A DNA stretch of 64,000 nt from positions 2,902,604 to 2,966,603 of the forward strand of contig JALIGW010000062.1 of assembly GCA_023053685.1 (NCBI GenBank), in the 5' to 3' direction. This DNA comes from Diadophis punctatus similis (taxonomy: Eukaryota; Chordata; Lepidosauria; Squamata; Dipsadidae). A model generated the notes under the pieces. That model had not been told where the DNA came from. It made no database searches and saw only the letters and a program-made list of their open reading frames with translations. A program made the position numbers and the translations under genes. Below, piece by piece: positions 32,593 to 43,428 of the stretch; position 1 is the stretch's first letter, and the number at the start of each line of letters is the position of its first letter.

Positions 32593-33381
32593 TTGCTGGC
32601 CGCGCCGAGGCCAGCCACTGCCCTGCGGGCACAAGAACCACCTCCTCGGTTCCGGGCCACGTTTGTTGGGATCCCTAAGAAGCTGGCCTACTTCCTCCAC
32701 CAAGTGGATGAGTATGGGGAGCAGTTTCAGTCAGAAAGACAGCTGATTGACAAGATAACCGAGGGGATGAACGAGGGGGAAGCAGCGGAGTGGGTGGCAG
32801 AGCTCCATGATGAAGTGGCCCCCGAGCTACATGAACTAATGAGGATCCGGTTCCAAGATGCGGCCCAGACCGTGGAAGCCAAGGAACAGATCAAGGGGTT
32901 GAAGCAAGGAGGCCGCCCAGTGAAAGAACTAGCGTGGGATTTCAGAAGAGCAGCTGGGAAGGTGCGAGATTGGCCCGAACGGCTCTTGGTGCATACGTTA
33001 CGAGATGCACTTGATCCGGAATTAAAGGAAGCGTGTGAGATCAGAGTGGTCCCATGTAGGATCCAAGAGTGGTATGCCACAGCCATTGCTCTGGATCACA
33101 TGATCAAGGGCCGGAAGAAACCTCCCGCAGCCTGGCCACCTAGAAGGCCTTTGGGACAAGCTGCGGGCCCAAGCCCCGAGTCAACCAGAGGCATGAAGTG
33201 TTATCGATGCAGCCAAATCGGCCACCGGGCTACCGAGGGCGAGGCCAATCCCAACCCCCAGAAAGAAGCCCGTGAAACCAGCGCAGCTGGGATGACTGGC
33301 CCTGTAAGCAGGGGAGTCCCCTCCCCCCTCTGGCGAAGCCGAGGAATCACCGGCGGAGGAGTCGCCTCCCCGATGGGATGA
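32593..33381 (+). pseudogene. gag of a second Ty3-type element
   Basis: Frame of 262 codons. It contains the Gag capsid region (AYFLHQVDEYGEQFQSERQL, GLKQGGRPVKELAWDFRRAA) and a zinc knuckle KCYRCSQIGHRATE in which the fourth ligand appears as Gly (GGC) instead of Cys. An upstream frame from 32459 probably holds the real start in another phase. Related to, but clearly different from, the 25-31 kb element. Confidence 0.78.
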
Positions 33382-33406
33382 GGGAGACAATGGCAAAGAC
33401 GACCCA

Positions 33407-34132
33407 ATGGTGAGTGAAGCCACTCATCCCTTCCTCTTAAAGGCCAAAATCAAGGTGCCAGGGAAGGAGGGAGAAGTAGATGCGATGATAGATCCAGGCT
33501 GTTCGAGGTGCCTAATTAGCAAGGCAGTGGTAGAGAAGCTAGGGATCAGCACCAGACCCCTAGCAAATCCCATCCACTTCCAACAAGTGGATGAGACTCT
33601 AATTGGGGGAGCCCCCGCAACTCTCCTCATTGAATTGGTGGACTTGCAACTGGAGCGCCACCATGAGCAGGTCCGGTTCATCGTCACCCCCAAAATGTCG
33701 GAAGCAATCATTCTGGGGCTAGCATGGATAGATAAGTGGACACTCACTATAAAATGGGAGGATGGGTACCGGAAGCTAACCATGCACATCGGGCCTACAC
33801 CCCCCTCAGAAGACCAAAGCCACCAAGAGAAGCCAACACCCCAGGGCGAGAACTGGCACCAGCTGGCAGCCCCCGGGTGGGAAATCACTCCCCCAGGCTC
33901 CCAGTGGGTGCCGGCAGAGTACCAAGATCTAGAGGGGGTGTTTAGCAAGGAAGACTGCAACTATCTTCCCCCTCACCAGCCCACAGACTGCGCGATAGAG
34001 TTCGAACCCGGAGCCATGCTCCCAAAGCCAAAAATGTACTCCATGTCCCACAAGGAACTGGAGGAGTTGAGAAGGTACATCGATGCCAATTTGGAACGGG
34101 GGTTCATCCAACCGGCACAATACCTCCGGTGA
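33407..34132 (+). pseudogene. protease and start of RT, then internal deletion
   Basis: Protease with DAMIDPGCSRCLISKAVVE (DPG in place of the usual DSG), a flap region with GLAWIDKWTL, and the first part of RT (PKPKMYSMSHKELEELRRYI, ERGFIQPAQ). After 34128 the sequence jumps to FELKHIPAGKNFLADALSRK, the end of RNase H. Compared with the pol at 25669-28677 about 390 codons are missing, including YLDD. Confidence 0.88.
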
Positions 34133-35390
34133 TTCAAGTTTGAACTGAAGCACATCCCTGCAGGGAAGAATTTACTGGCTGATGCTTTGTCCAGGAAGCC
34201 ACAATACGACAGCCAAAGAGAAGAGGAATTTTATTCATTCATTCCCCCCTAACCAGTGAAGTCAGCAGGCACCCCCCCCCAAGAGGGGGAACTAGCAGCC
34301 CCTGTTCTCACCAGAGGTCAAGTCAGATGACCGAGCACACGGAGCCAGGAGGAGTGGTACGCGAAACTGAAGGCAGCCCTGCCCAGCGACCTCTGGCTTA
34401 GCAACCACAAGGAGATCCTGACGATGAGGGAAGGCTTGGCTTGGAAGGGGTCTAAATTATACGTGCCTGCCAGCCTCGGGTTGGAAGTGCTCCAACATAG
34501 CCACGACTTCAAACTGGGAGGGCATTTTGGGTTCCTAAAAACCCTCCACCTAACACGGAGGCAATTCTGGTGGCCAAAGATGAAAACCGAGGTGGATGAC
34601 TACGTGAAGAGCTGTGCCACCAGGAAACACCGGCCAGGAAAACCGCCTGGGCCATTGCAGCAGGTGGCCAGTCCCAGCAAACCCTGGGAAGAAATAGCCA
34701 TGGACTTCATAGTGGAACTCCCAGATAGCAAGGGGAAGACCGTGATCTGGACAGTAATCGACTTGTTCTCCAAGCAAGCCCATTTCATTGCCTGTGCGGG
34801 ATTACCGTCAGCCAAGCACCTGGCGAACCTGTTTCTCAAGCACATCTACCGCTTACATGGAGTCCCAAAAAGGGTCATCTCCGACTGAGGTGTACAGTTC
34901 ATCGCCAAGTTCTGGAGAGAGTTCCTACGCTCAATTGGATCCACACAAAGACTCAGCTCGGCTTTCCATCCAAGTACCAATGGAGCAGTGGAATGTCCGA
35001 ACGCAATGGTGGAACAATGCCTCCGTTGTTATGTAGATTACCAACAGGACAATTGGGCGGAGTTGCTGCCTTTCGCAGAAGTTGCGTACAACAACGCGGT
35101 CCACAGCAGCACCGGATTAACACCTTTCCAGATCACCAGCGGCCAGGAATTCGTTCCTATGCCAGAGCTACCTACAGAATTTCCAACTTCAATGTCCCGG
35201 CCGAATGGATGGAAAAGTTAAAAAAAAGGATGGGAGGATACCAAGAAAGCAGTAGCGGAAGCGGCAGAAGCCTATAAGAAGCAAGCAGACAAGCACCGAT
35301 CGCTCCAGCCCCCCTTCCGAGTGGGGGATAAATTTTTCTTGTCCACTAAATACATCCAATTGAGAATGCCCAGCAAAAAGCTAATAAACT
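34133..35390 (+). pseudogene. RNase H end and integrase, broken
   Basis: Zinc-binding region (GGHFGFLKTLHLTRRQFWW), DDE core start (AMDFIVELPDSKGKTVIW), then a TGA at 34886-34888 in the second motif (ISD followed by stop, where Arg is expected), and the rest in shifted frames (NWAELLPFAEVAYNNAVHS; KKQADKHRSLQPPF). Sequence ends near 35390 without a chromodomain or 3' LTR. Confidence 0.85.
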
Positions 35391-35461
35391 AATAAATTTG
35401 TACTTTGAGGAATACTTTGCCTTGGACTCTGATTTAGTTTTGGATGCTATTTGGAACCCTG

Positions 35462-35522
35462 ACAAATAATACTAATACTAATACTAATACTAATACTAAT
35501 ACTAATACTACTAATACTAATG
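35462..35522. repeat. ACTAAT hexamer microsatellite
   Basis: About ten tandem units of ACTAAT or TACTAA with slight irregularity. Confidence 0.9.
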
Positions 35523-35564
35523 TGGGACTTTCGAATACAGACGGATCATCATTTAGGTTTAGAT

Positions 35565-36640
35565 TTTTAGATTTATTATTAGAATTGGAAGGGACCTTGT
35601 AGGTCATCTAGTCCAACCCCCTGCTCAAGCAGGAGTTCCTACATCATTTGAGACAGATGGCAGTCCAGTCTCCCCTTGAAGGTCGCAAGTGTTGGGGCTC
35701 TCACAACCTCCACTGGCAAGCTGTTCCACTGGTTGATCGCTCTCACCATCAGAAAGTTTCTCCTCACTTCCAGGTTGAATCTCTCCTTGGTCAGCTTCCA
35801 TCCATTATTCCTTGTTTGGCTTTTTGGTGCCATAGAGAACAGCCTAATCCCCTCCTCTCTGTGGCAGCCCCTCAAGTATTGGAACACTGCTATCATGTCA
35901 CCCCTGGTCCTTCTCTTCGCCAGACTGGCCAAGCTCAGTTCCTGCAACCGCTCTTTGTATGTTTTATTTTCCACACCCTTTATCATCCTGATTTATTTGT
36001 GAGATTTTATTTGTGAGATTTGTGGTTGCTCTCTTCTACACTTTCTCTAGGGTTTCAATGTCTTTTTTGTAGTGTGGTGACCAAAACTGGATGCAGTACT
36101 CTAGGTGTGGTCTGACCAAGGCTTTATAAAGTGGTTCTAGTACCTCTCTGGTCCTTGATTGTATCCCTCTATTTATGCAGCTCAGGACTGCGTTGGCCTT
36201 TTTGGCTGCTGCTGCACACTGCTGGCTCATATTTAGTTGGCTGTCTACCAAGACTGCAAGATCCCTCTCGCAATCGCTGCTTTTGAGTGTGGTTTCATCC
36301 AGTTTGTATGTGTATTTTTGATTCTTCTTACCTAGATGTAGAATTTTACTTTTCTTCGTGTTAAATTTCATTTTATTGGTTTGGGCCCAGTGTTCGAGTC
36401 TGTCAAGGTCCCTCTGGATTTTGAGTCTGTCCTCTGGGATGTTTGCTACTCCCGCCAGCTTGGTATCATCTGCAAATTTGGTTAGTTCTCCTGCTATTCC
36501 CTCATCTAGGTCATTTATGAAGATATTAAAGAGTACTGGGCCTAGGACGGAACCTTGTGGTACACCGCTGCTTACTTCTCTCCATGTGGACTTAGAGCCA
36601 TTGAAGACTACTCGCTGGGTACAGTTTGTCAGGCTGTGAT
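35565..36640 (-). mobile_element. CR1 LINE 3' part
   Basis: Minus strand: 3' end at 35580-35640, reverse transcriptase pieces 35986-35639 (RAINQWNSLPVEVVRAPT) and 36371-36036 (SDCERDLAVLVDSQLNMSQQ), then the conserved ACCTTGTGGTACACC-type region up to 36620. It is continued by 36890-37132 and 37601-37650. Confidence 0.88.
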
Positions 36641-36889
36641 TTTATGTTGCCTGTTACATGTATATGCAGGGAGATGCATCCCTATCAAATATAATGGTCT
36701 ATTCCTGAGCACGTGATTAATGTTCCTAGTACGCATGTGTACATTCCTTTCTTTTGATTCATTCCTTTTGTTCTCTGCTTCTGATGAAGCAACACCTATG
36801 TTTATAGCCAACATGTGATTTTATTATTTTTGTTAAGAAATAAATATCTTATTCATTAGAATTATAATGCGGTTTATTTTGACAATGTC
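36641..36889. other. Insertion in CR1, family unknown
   Basis: About 250 bp of AT-rich sequence between two CR1 pieces. Ends and target duplication are not clear. Confidence 0.3.
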
Positions 36890-37132
36890 AGAGTTCCAGG
36901 AAAAGATTCATTTCGCCTCTGATAAGAGTAATTCTTATACCAACACAGTTGGTCAGCCAGTTGTTAATCCATCTGGTTGTGAGGCTGTCTATCCCACTTT
37001 TTTCTAGCTTATGAAGAAGTAGGTTGTGGTCTACTTTGTCAAATGCTTTACTGAAGTCCAGGTATATTATGTCTACTGCATTTCGCTGGTCTACTAATTT
37101 GGTCACAGTGTTGAAGAATGAAATGAGGTTGG
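36890..37132 (-). mobile_element. CR1 reverse transcriptase fragment
   Basis: Minus strand reads IIYLDFSKAFDKVDHNLLLH and GIDSLTTRWINNWLT, the palm region of CR1 reverse transcriptase. It is cut by the LTR at 37133 and resumes at 37601 (ggcatgacttgttcttaata). Confidence 0.88.
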
Positions 37133-37600
37133 TGTCAGAGTCCAGACTCTGTCATTCAGAAGGAGAAGGGGGGTCTTGGCTCTGTTTGATCAAAAGGTTA
37201 TAACATATCCGGATCCCTGACACCTGGGAGCCTCTTCATCTTAAGATAAGGTTTTATGGGGGGTAGCCGGATCCCAGACACCTGGGAGCCTCTTCATCTT
37301 AAGATAAGATTTTATGGGGGGGTAATTGAACGGAAGAGTGAGGCTGGGAAACTTATCCATCTGTCAAACATATGTGGATTGATTATGCTGAATGGGGTGG
37401 GGTGTTAAGCTTAAAAAGACTTGTATTGCCCGAAGGCATTTAGACCTTGCTTTGAATTGAATGGATGTATACAGATGCAAATAAAGGAAATCCTTTTGAA
37501 AACCTTGGCTTGGCTCGAAAGTTCGTTCCTTGATTGTGGCTGGAAGACATACTTTATAGAAAGCAAGGTCTAAATGCCTTCGGGCAATACAAGTCTTTTT
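37133..37600 (+). mobile_element. LTR plus primer-binding site plus snapback copy
   Basis: A + strand relative of the sushi-type LTR: it starts TGTCAGAGTCCAGACTCTG at 37133 and ends at about 37558, with a 58-bp U3 duplication (units from 37209 and 37267). It does not stop at the LTR end: GAAAGCAAGGTCT (37559-37571), the primer-binding site, follows, then 29 more bases. Positions 37560-37600 are a perfect 41-bp inverted copy of 37413-37453. CR1 sequence resumes at 37601 and no target duplication is visible. Confidence 0.9.
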
Positions 37601-37659
37601 GGCATGACTTGTTCTTAATAAATCCATGTTGGCTGTTGGTTATTACTTGGTTTATTTCT

Positions 37660-38100
37660 AGATGAGCACAACATGCCAGATACCATAGTCATGAAAAACT
37701 GAAGCTTACAATTTATTGACATCGCGGTACCAGGAGACGTCAGAGTTAAAGAAAAAGAACTAGAAAAAAATTACGAAATATCGCAACCTGGCCATCAAAA
37801 CTACACGATTATGCATGAAATATGTGACAGTGATACCCATTGTCATCATGGCACTTGGCACCATGTCCAAGAATTTTACAAAACACATCAAGAAATTGCA
37901 GCTTCCTGCAATAACACCAGCGGAACTGCAAAAAACTGTGCTACTCGGAACATTGTATATTTTAAGAAAATACTTGGTCAATACCTAGGATTCTGGCAGC
38001 AACCCGTATCAACCATCAGTGCCAGTTAATAATATTTGTGATACATTTTTAAATATTCAGTTGACTGAGTTTCATGTTTAATGAATAAAAACAACAACAA
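37660..38100 (+). mobile_element. R4-like LINE 3' end
   Basis: Reads FIDIAVPGDVRVKEKELEKN, then pieces matching the restriction-like endonuclease end of R4/Dong-type LINEs (the valine-rich VVPIVIMALGTMSKNFTKH in another frame), and ends in an AAC-rich tail (38088-38105). The clade is inferred from remembered sequence style. Confidence 0.6.
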
Positions 38101-38142
38101 CAACAGGGAGGGGCTGTCTTCACCCTCTTTGCCTAACAAAAT

Positions 38143-38275
38143 GGAGGCTGATTGGAAAGAAGGTCCATTTATTGGTGAACCGAACCACCAGGGTTTGTGG
38201 TTCTGGGTCAGCTGCCGCAGAACCACAAATCCTGGTGGTTCTGTTCACCAATAAATGGACTTCTTTCCAGCCTCC
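38143..38275. repeat. Large hairpin, about 58-bp arms
   Basis: Arm 38143-38205 pairs with 38218-38275 with few mismatches and a four-base gap; the loop is ggtcagctgccg. It is followed by a second, smaller hairpin. Confidence 0.88.
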
Positions 38276-38284
38276 AGCCTCCAT

Positions 38285-38320
38285 GTTGTTTCCAGCATCT
38301 TTCTTGATGCTGGAAACAAC
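38285..38320. repeat. Perfect 15-bp hairpin
   Basis: GTTGTTTCCAGCATC (38285-38299) and its exact complement (38306-38320) around a TTTCTT loop. In the related sequence at 16510-16540 the second arm is absent. Confidence 0.9.
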
Positions 38321-38899
38321 TTGGAACTTTCAGCTTGGAACTGAACCAGATGGATTTTCCTTCCAACAGAGGCTGAGTTGCCTTTTACTCCTCTGGCCTG
38401 CACCCCTCCCTCCCTCCCTCCCTCCTGAGAATGCACTCTTCACGGCAGGGGTGCCTGTACTCCTTGGCTGCTGGTTGTCTGGAACAAATGCTCCAGGCTG
38501 ACCAAAGGGCCCTTCTTTTCTGATGCGTCCCAGCTTATCATTGAGAGCCAACCTGCCCCCAGAGGTTGTGTTGCTTATTTATCCAGAGCTTTGGCTTTGC
38601 TTCGGCCCCTGACAGAGGCACAGGGAAAGTCCTGGGGTGTCAGGATACCTCAGCCAGCTCGAACTTACAAGAGGGGCTCTTGAAAGTACATGTAGAAGAC
38701 AAGTTGAGGTTGCTGAGGACTGAAGAAAAGGAAACTCCGAGGGGAGGTTGAAAGGGCACCTTCCCCAGAAAGCTTGGCTGTTGCTTATTACCACCATATC
38801 AGAGGCTCAGGCACCATCTAGGAAAGTGGCCCCTTCACCGTCCAGGAAGAAGCTGCCCGGTTGACCAGCATTGAAAAGGAAGCTACTGGAAGGCCTGTC
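38321..38899. other. Probable LTR-related sequence, no gene
   Basis: Shares the phrase cttggaactgaaccag with 15775 and other LTR-like regions. No exon recognised. Confidence 0.3.
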
Positions 38900-39735
38900 C
38901 TAAAGAAGGAAACAAAAAGGAATGTAAAAACCAGCCAAAGGAAGACAAAGGGACAGGGCAGGAGGCAGAAGGAAAATGAGGAACAAATCGCCAAATCTGT
39001 GAAGACAGGTAACAAAAGGTTCTTCCAAAGTATTAAAAGCAGAAAGCCAGACTGGGAGGTCCCTTGGATGAGGAAGGAGTCACGGGTGTGCTAAGAGGAG
39101 AAAAGGAAACCACAGAGATTTCGTGAATGTCTTCACTGGAGAGAAATTGGGGGAGATCCCTGAATCTGAGCAACTTTTTTCTCAGGCAGGGATTCAAACA
39201 AACTGACAATGGAAGAACCAACAATTTGAACATCGGCATATTAGCAGCCCCCATAGCTTCAACCCAAAGGTTATGAAGGCACTAAAGCTGAGATTGTGGA
39301 CCTCCTAATTAAATTGTTGCAGCCTCTGTTTAGTCTTGGCTTGGGGGGGGGGATTGGGGACTGGACGGTGATCAATGTAACTTGTAATGTAATCAATATT
39401 TAAGAAAGATTCCTGGGGAGATTCAGGAAATTACAGGCCTGTCATCATAACATCGTTTCTAATAGTGGAAAGTGCTATTAAAGATAAAGCTATCAAATAT
39501 CTGGAGAAGTAGGCTTGCTTAAGGTTACCCAACATGGATCCTCCAAGGAAAGATCCTGTCTAGGTGTGGACAAGGGCAAGTCATCTTAGACTTAGACTTC
39601 CAAAAAGCCTTTGATGATTTATCCAAAACTTCCCAAGAAGTTTAACAGCCTTCTGGTGTAGGATCTCCTGCTTGGGCGGGAGGTTGGACTAGATGACCTA
39701 CAAGGTCCTTTCCAACTCTGTGATTCTGTTATACT
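38900..39735 (+). mobile_element. CR1 LINE fragment with 3' end
   Basis: Linker part of ORF2 (NEEQIAKSVKTGNKRFFQSI), then internally deleted RT sequence and the 3' end ggttggactagatgacctac at 39680-39735. Confidence 0.8.
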
Positions 39736-39903
39736 GTTAGCCCTAGAATAAATGGGCAAGGCCTCTTTCTGCAACAGCAACTGGTTAGAAAAGAAAGAGG
39801 GGACTTAAATGGACCATTCCTCAGAAGGGAGGGAGGCAGGCAAGCAATGAGTGGTGTCCTCCAGGGTTTGACTAGGACCGGTGCTTCCTAACGTATTTAC
39901 ACA

Positions 39904-40732
39904 CTAGTGTACCCGGCCACGCGTTGCTGTGGTTCAGTCTGCTTAAATGGGAAAGAAAGAAAAGAGAAAGTGCATGTTTCAAATATGTTTAATGTCACAA
40001 TGCTTGTGGGTATACAATATTTTTTGTTGTTCCATTGTCTGTGCAGAGATTGTCTGGTTTGCCAACTCTAGAACACGCAACATATAATTTCCCATGTAAG
40101 AAGCAATCTGTGTCTAGATCTAAACCACACAATTCTAAAGATTGGCCTTGAGCTTTGCTGATGGTGATTGCGAATGCCAATCTAATTGGAAATCAGCAGG
40201 CATGTCATGGTGGGTGGTATTATTCAGGCAACCTTATGCTCATTAACATCTCAGAATTATGGTTAACATTGATGTAAATTTCCCCCCCTTTATTTTTGGA
40301 GGTTTAAATTGTGTTTAAACCTCTGCTATCTTATCCCTTTATTTCTCTGAGGTACTTGCCAGGGTCATGCGATGGGGGGGGGGGTGTCTGCCTCCTCTCA
40401 GCAGGCATGTCATGGTTTCCCCATAAAAGCCTCTGCTATTCTATTCCCTTATTTCCCTCAGCTTGGCTCAGAAACATTGGAAGGGAATAGTCAATTAGTA
40501 CAGTGTGTGTCCAGCAGAGGGCGCTGGTTTTCAACAAAATCATGTTTTTACCTGTTTTTCAAGAAAATCATGTTCTACTTGTCACAGGTGTGACATCTAT
40601 ATAATATAGGTATATAAAAACACTCTCGTATTCGAATGCAATGTTGTGTCAAAATTTCAAAGCAATCAGTGAAGTACTTTCGGAGATCTTAGATCATTCC
40701 CAAATGAACAGTTACATTTTTATTTATATAGA
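39904..40732 (-). mobile_element. Short Helitron with helicase remnant
   Basis: On the minus strand the 5' end is TCTATATAAATAAAAATG (from 40732) preceded by A, and the 3' end is GGGTACACTAG (to 39904) followed by T, matching Helitron TC...CTAG termini and A/T insertion sites. A short GC hairpin (CCAC...GTGG) lies about 10 bases before the CTAG. Near the 3' end is a helicase fragment. Confidence 0.82.
39995..40180 (-). pseudogene. Helitron PIF1-like helicase C-terminal remnant
   Basis: A 61-codon frame reads MAFAITISKAQGQSLELCGL and LHGKLYVACSRVGKPDNL. AxTIxKxQGQxL and LYVACSRV are the last conserved motifs of PIF1-type (superfamily 1B) helicases, the domain that Helitron transposases carry at the C-terminus. 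Only this end remains; the Rep nuclease domain is absent. Confidence 0.85.
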
Positions 40733-40990
40733 TAATCTGGAGCTGCACTAGGGGATTAGCCAGGTGTGCTGATGACACTGATTTATTCAGAGTAGTAAAA
40801 ACTAAAACGAACCCCAGAGAGATCCTTCAAAAGGATTTCTGCACGTCAGGAAAGTGCGCTTCAAAATGGCAGAGGGCATTCAACGTGTGCGAGTCTGTAC
40901 ACCAGTGCCAAAAATCCTAACTATTCAGACTAACGGGATCGAGTTGATCAGGAGAGAGATCTTGGAGTAATGGAAGACAGTTCTACAAAG
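40733..40990 (+). mobile_element. CR1 LINE fragment
   Basis: Sequence resembling CR1 ORF2 around the YxDD box (ccaggtgtgctgatgacact) and CERDLGV region (gagagatcttggagtaatgg). The Helitron inserted at its left edge. Confidence 0.6.
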
Positions 40991-41985
40991 GGCAGTGGTG
41001 GGATTCAAATTTTTTAACAACCAGTTCTGTGGGCGTGGCTTATTTGGGGACGTGGCTTGATGGTCATGTGACTGGGTGGGTGTGGCTAGCTGGTCATGTG
41101 ACTGGGTGGGCGTAGGGACTACTCAGAGGGCTGAATTATGAATGACTCAGGATATTATAATGACTCGGAATATTATGAAACATGGACCAAATGGTACAAT
41201 TGGACTAAGAAAAAAAAGAATGACTGTGTGACAACGTGAGACGAAAATGAAGATATGAGATTTTGTAAATATATGAAGTACTGTGTACTAACAGAAAATA
41301 ACAATATAAAAAAACCGGGTGTAGATCTGTGTTAAAATATTATGATGTTTAATGAAGAAAAATAATAAAATATTTTTTTAAAAAAGTGAATTATGACCGT
41401 TCCTTGCACTTATGACTGGTCCTTGCACTTACAGCCATTCTCACATTTATGCCCGTTGAAGAATTCTTAACAACCGTGTCACTCATTTCACAACTGCAGT
41501 GTTTCTCTTCACCATGGTGGCAAGATAGGGTGAAAAACGGGGGGGAAATGTGACAACGGTCGTAAGTGCGAGGATCGGTCATAAGTATGAGGACCAGTCA
41601 GAAATCGCTTTTTTCAGCCCTCTGGGTAGTCCCTATGCGCATAGAGGCTACTCAGAGGGTTGAAAAAGCAAATTATGACCGGTTCTCACACTTACGATGG
41701 GTTGTCATTTATGCCTGTTGCAGCATTCTTAACAACCGTGTCACTCATTTCACAACTGCGGTGCTTCATGTGACTGGGTGGGCGTGGCCAAGTGGTCATG
41801 TGAATGGGTGGGCATGGCCAACTTGATGTCACTCATGTCGAGGGGCGCTTCTCCTCGCCTGGCCTCTCGTGACCGTGGGGATGCTGCAACGGTTGTAAGT
41901 GTGAAAAACGGTCATAAATCACTTTTTTCAGTGCCATTGTAACTTTGAATGGTCACTAAATGAACTGTTGTAAGTCAAGAATTAT
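40991..41985. repeat. hAT-like MITE and related tandem repeats
   Basis: Starts CAGTGGTGGGATTCAAA at 40994, as does (inverted) the element at 55935-56118. Inside are repeats of gtgactgggtgggcgtggc and of cttatgaccg/acaaccgtgtcactcattt in both directions. The right end is not clear. Confidence 0.55.
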
Positions 41986-42193
41986 CTGTACAAAAATACA
42001 AAAAGCTTCTTTGCTTGCAAAAAGCTGCCCTAAATACCAATAATTAGATTAGAAATACCTGCAAGCCGGAGTTACAAATCAGGCAGGGTGCCAGAGCACA
42101 TTGAGGAATTAAAATAGTTAAAATGCAGTGATAACTATCAGCAGCCAACTCTTGCTCATAAAGTGAAACCCTTTAGCAGAGAGGTCATTCAGA

Positions 42194-42455
42194 GAGCCGA
42201 GGTGGCGCAGCGGTTAGAGGCAGTACTGCAGTACTGCAGGCCACTTTAGCTGACTGTGATCCGCAGGTCAGTGGTTCAAATCTCACCGCTCAAGGTTGAC
42301 TCAGCCTTCCATCCTTCCGAGGTAGGTAAAATGAGGACCCAGATTGTTGGGGGCAATGTAAATATATACATTGCTTACTGGTGTAAACCACTTAGAGAGT
42401 GCTTGCACTGTGAGGCGGTATATAAATCTCACAAATAAATAAATAAAATAAATTT
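42194..42455 (+). mobile_element. Squamate tRNA SINE
   Basis: Nearly identical to 8455-8690 (gagccgaggtggcgcagcgg head, B box ggttcaaatctcacc), with a duplicated GCAGTACT and a short AAATA tail. Confidence 0.88.
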
Positions 42456-42589
42456 AAGCTCTCCAGAAAGAAGAAAGAAAGCAAACAGAATTATTATTCT
42501 TTCTGTTGAGTAATTACCATCTTAATCTCTTAATCTTTCATTCTTTTTCATCTCCAAATCCCTAAATCATCCATTCAGTCTTTTCTTCT

Positions 42590-42726
42590 TTCAACAATAA
42601 ATATATACAAAGCTTCCAGAAACATTGCATGTACATTGAGAGTTTCTGCACCGGAAACAAATTGCTTGTGTGTCTAATCGCACTTGGCCAAATAAAGTAT
42701 TCGATTCGATTCAATTCAATTCAAAG
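42590..42726 (+). mobile_element. Snake L3/CR1-type LINE 3' end
   Basis: Ends gcacttggccaaataaagta followed by ATTCGATTCAATTCAA pentamer-like units, the 3' end I associate with snake CR1-L3 elements whose tail seeds ATTCT repeats. Confidence 0.6.
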
Positions 42727-43428
42727 TGTTTACTATTTTTTCCTCTACCAAATGGGTCACCTTTGCCATTTCCAATAGTTCTGTCAATTTTATAATTTTG
42801 TCTTCTGCTGTTTTTAATTATTCTTCTATCTTTGCAGAAGCCCTACCCAGGCAATGGGCTTCCTTTTGTAAGTAAGGCCTTTGCTAAAACAGAAAGTGTA
42901 GGTCGTGACTGTGCTAAAGAGAGTCGGAAGTTGGTGCCTTTTTCTTTCCTTTTCCCTATTTACACCATTTTCTTTCTTTTCCATCCCTCTCCTCCTAGTT
43001 TTCCATTACTTTTTTGAATTTCTCTTTAAATTTTATATTTTGATAAACCAATAAAAAAAGTTTCCAAAAACCCAAAGTGGGTTTTGGTTGGACTTCAGAA
43101 AGAATTTCAGAGAATTCCCTATGAATAAGAGCTGCCCAGAGTTGGGAGAGCCATCTGTCAGGGACATTTTAGCAATTCCTGCTCTGGGCAGGACACGGGA
43201 CTGGATCTTCTCCAAGGTCCACCCAACTCTTACTTTTGAGGAATCTGCCACATGTCTCCTCAGACCTTCTGTGTGCCATCACAGGGTGGAGGGAGATATA
43301 TGCTCTCTAAATAACCCACCGACTGTTCTGAGGGGAAGGAGATCAATTCCAGAAATTCTTCGGCAATCCTGGATTGCCACTCAGAATCATTGACTGAGAT
43401 AGAAATCAATTGATCAATCAAATAAATA
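42727..43428. other. No gene; possible L1-like fragment
   Basis: Minus-strand sequence at 42730-42840 reads like a coiled-coil Gag/ORF1 fragment. 43080-43400 is unassigned. Confidence 0.25.
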
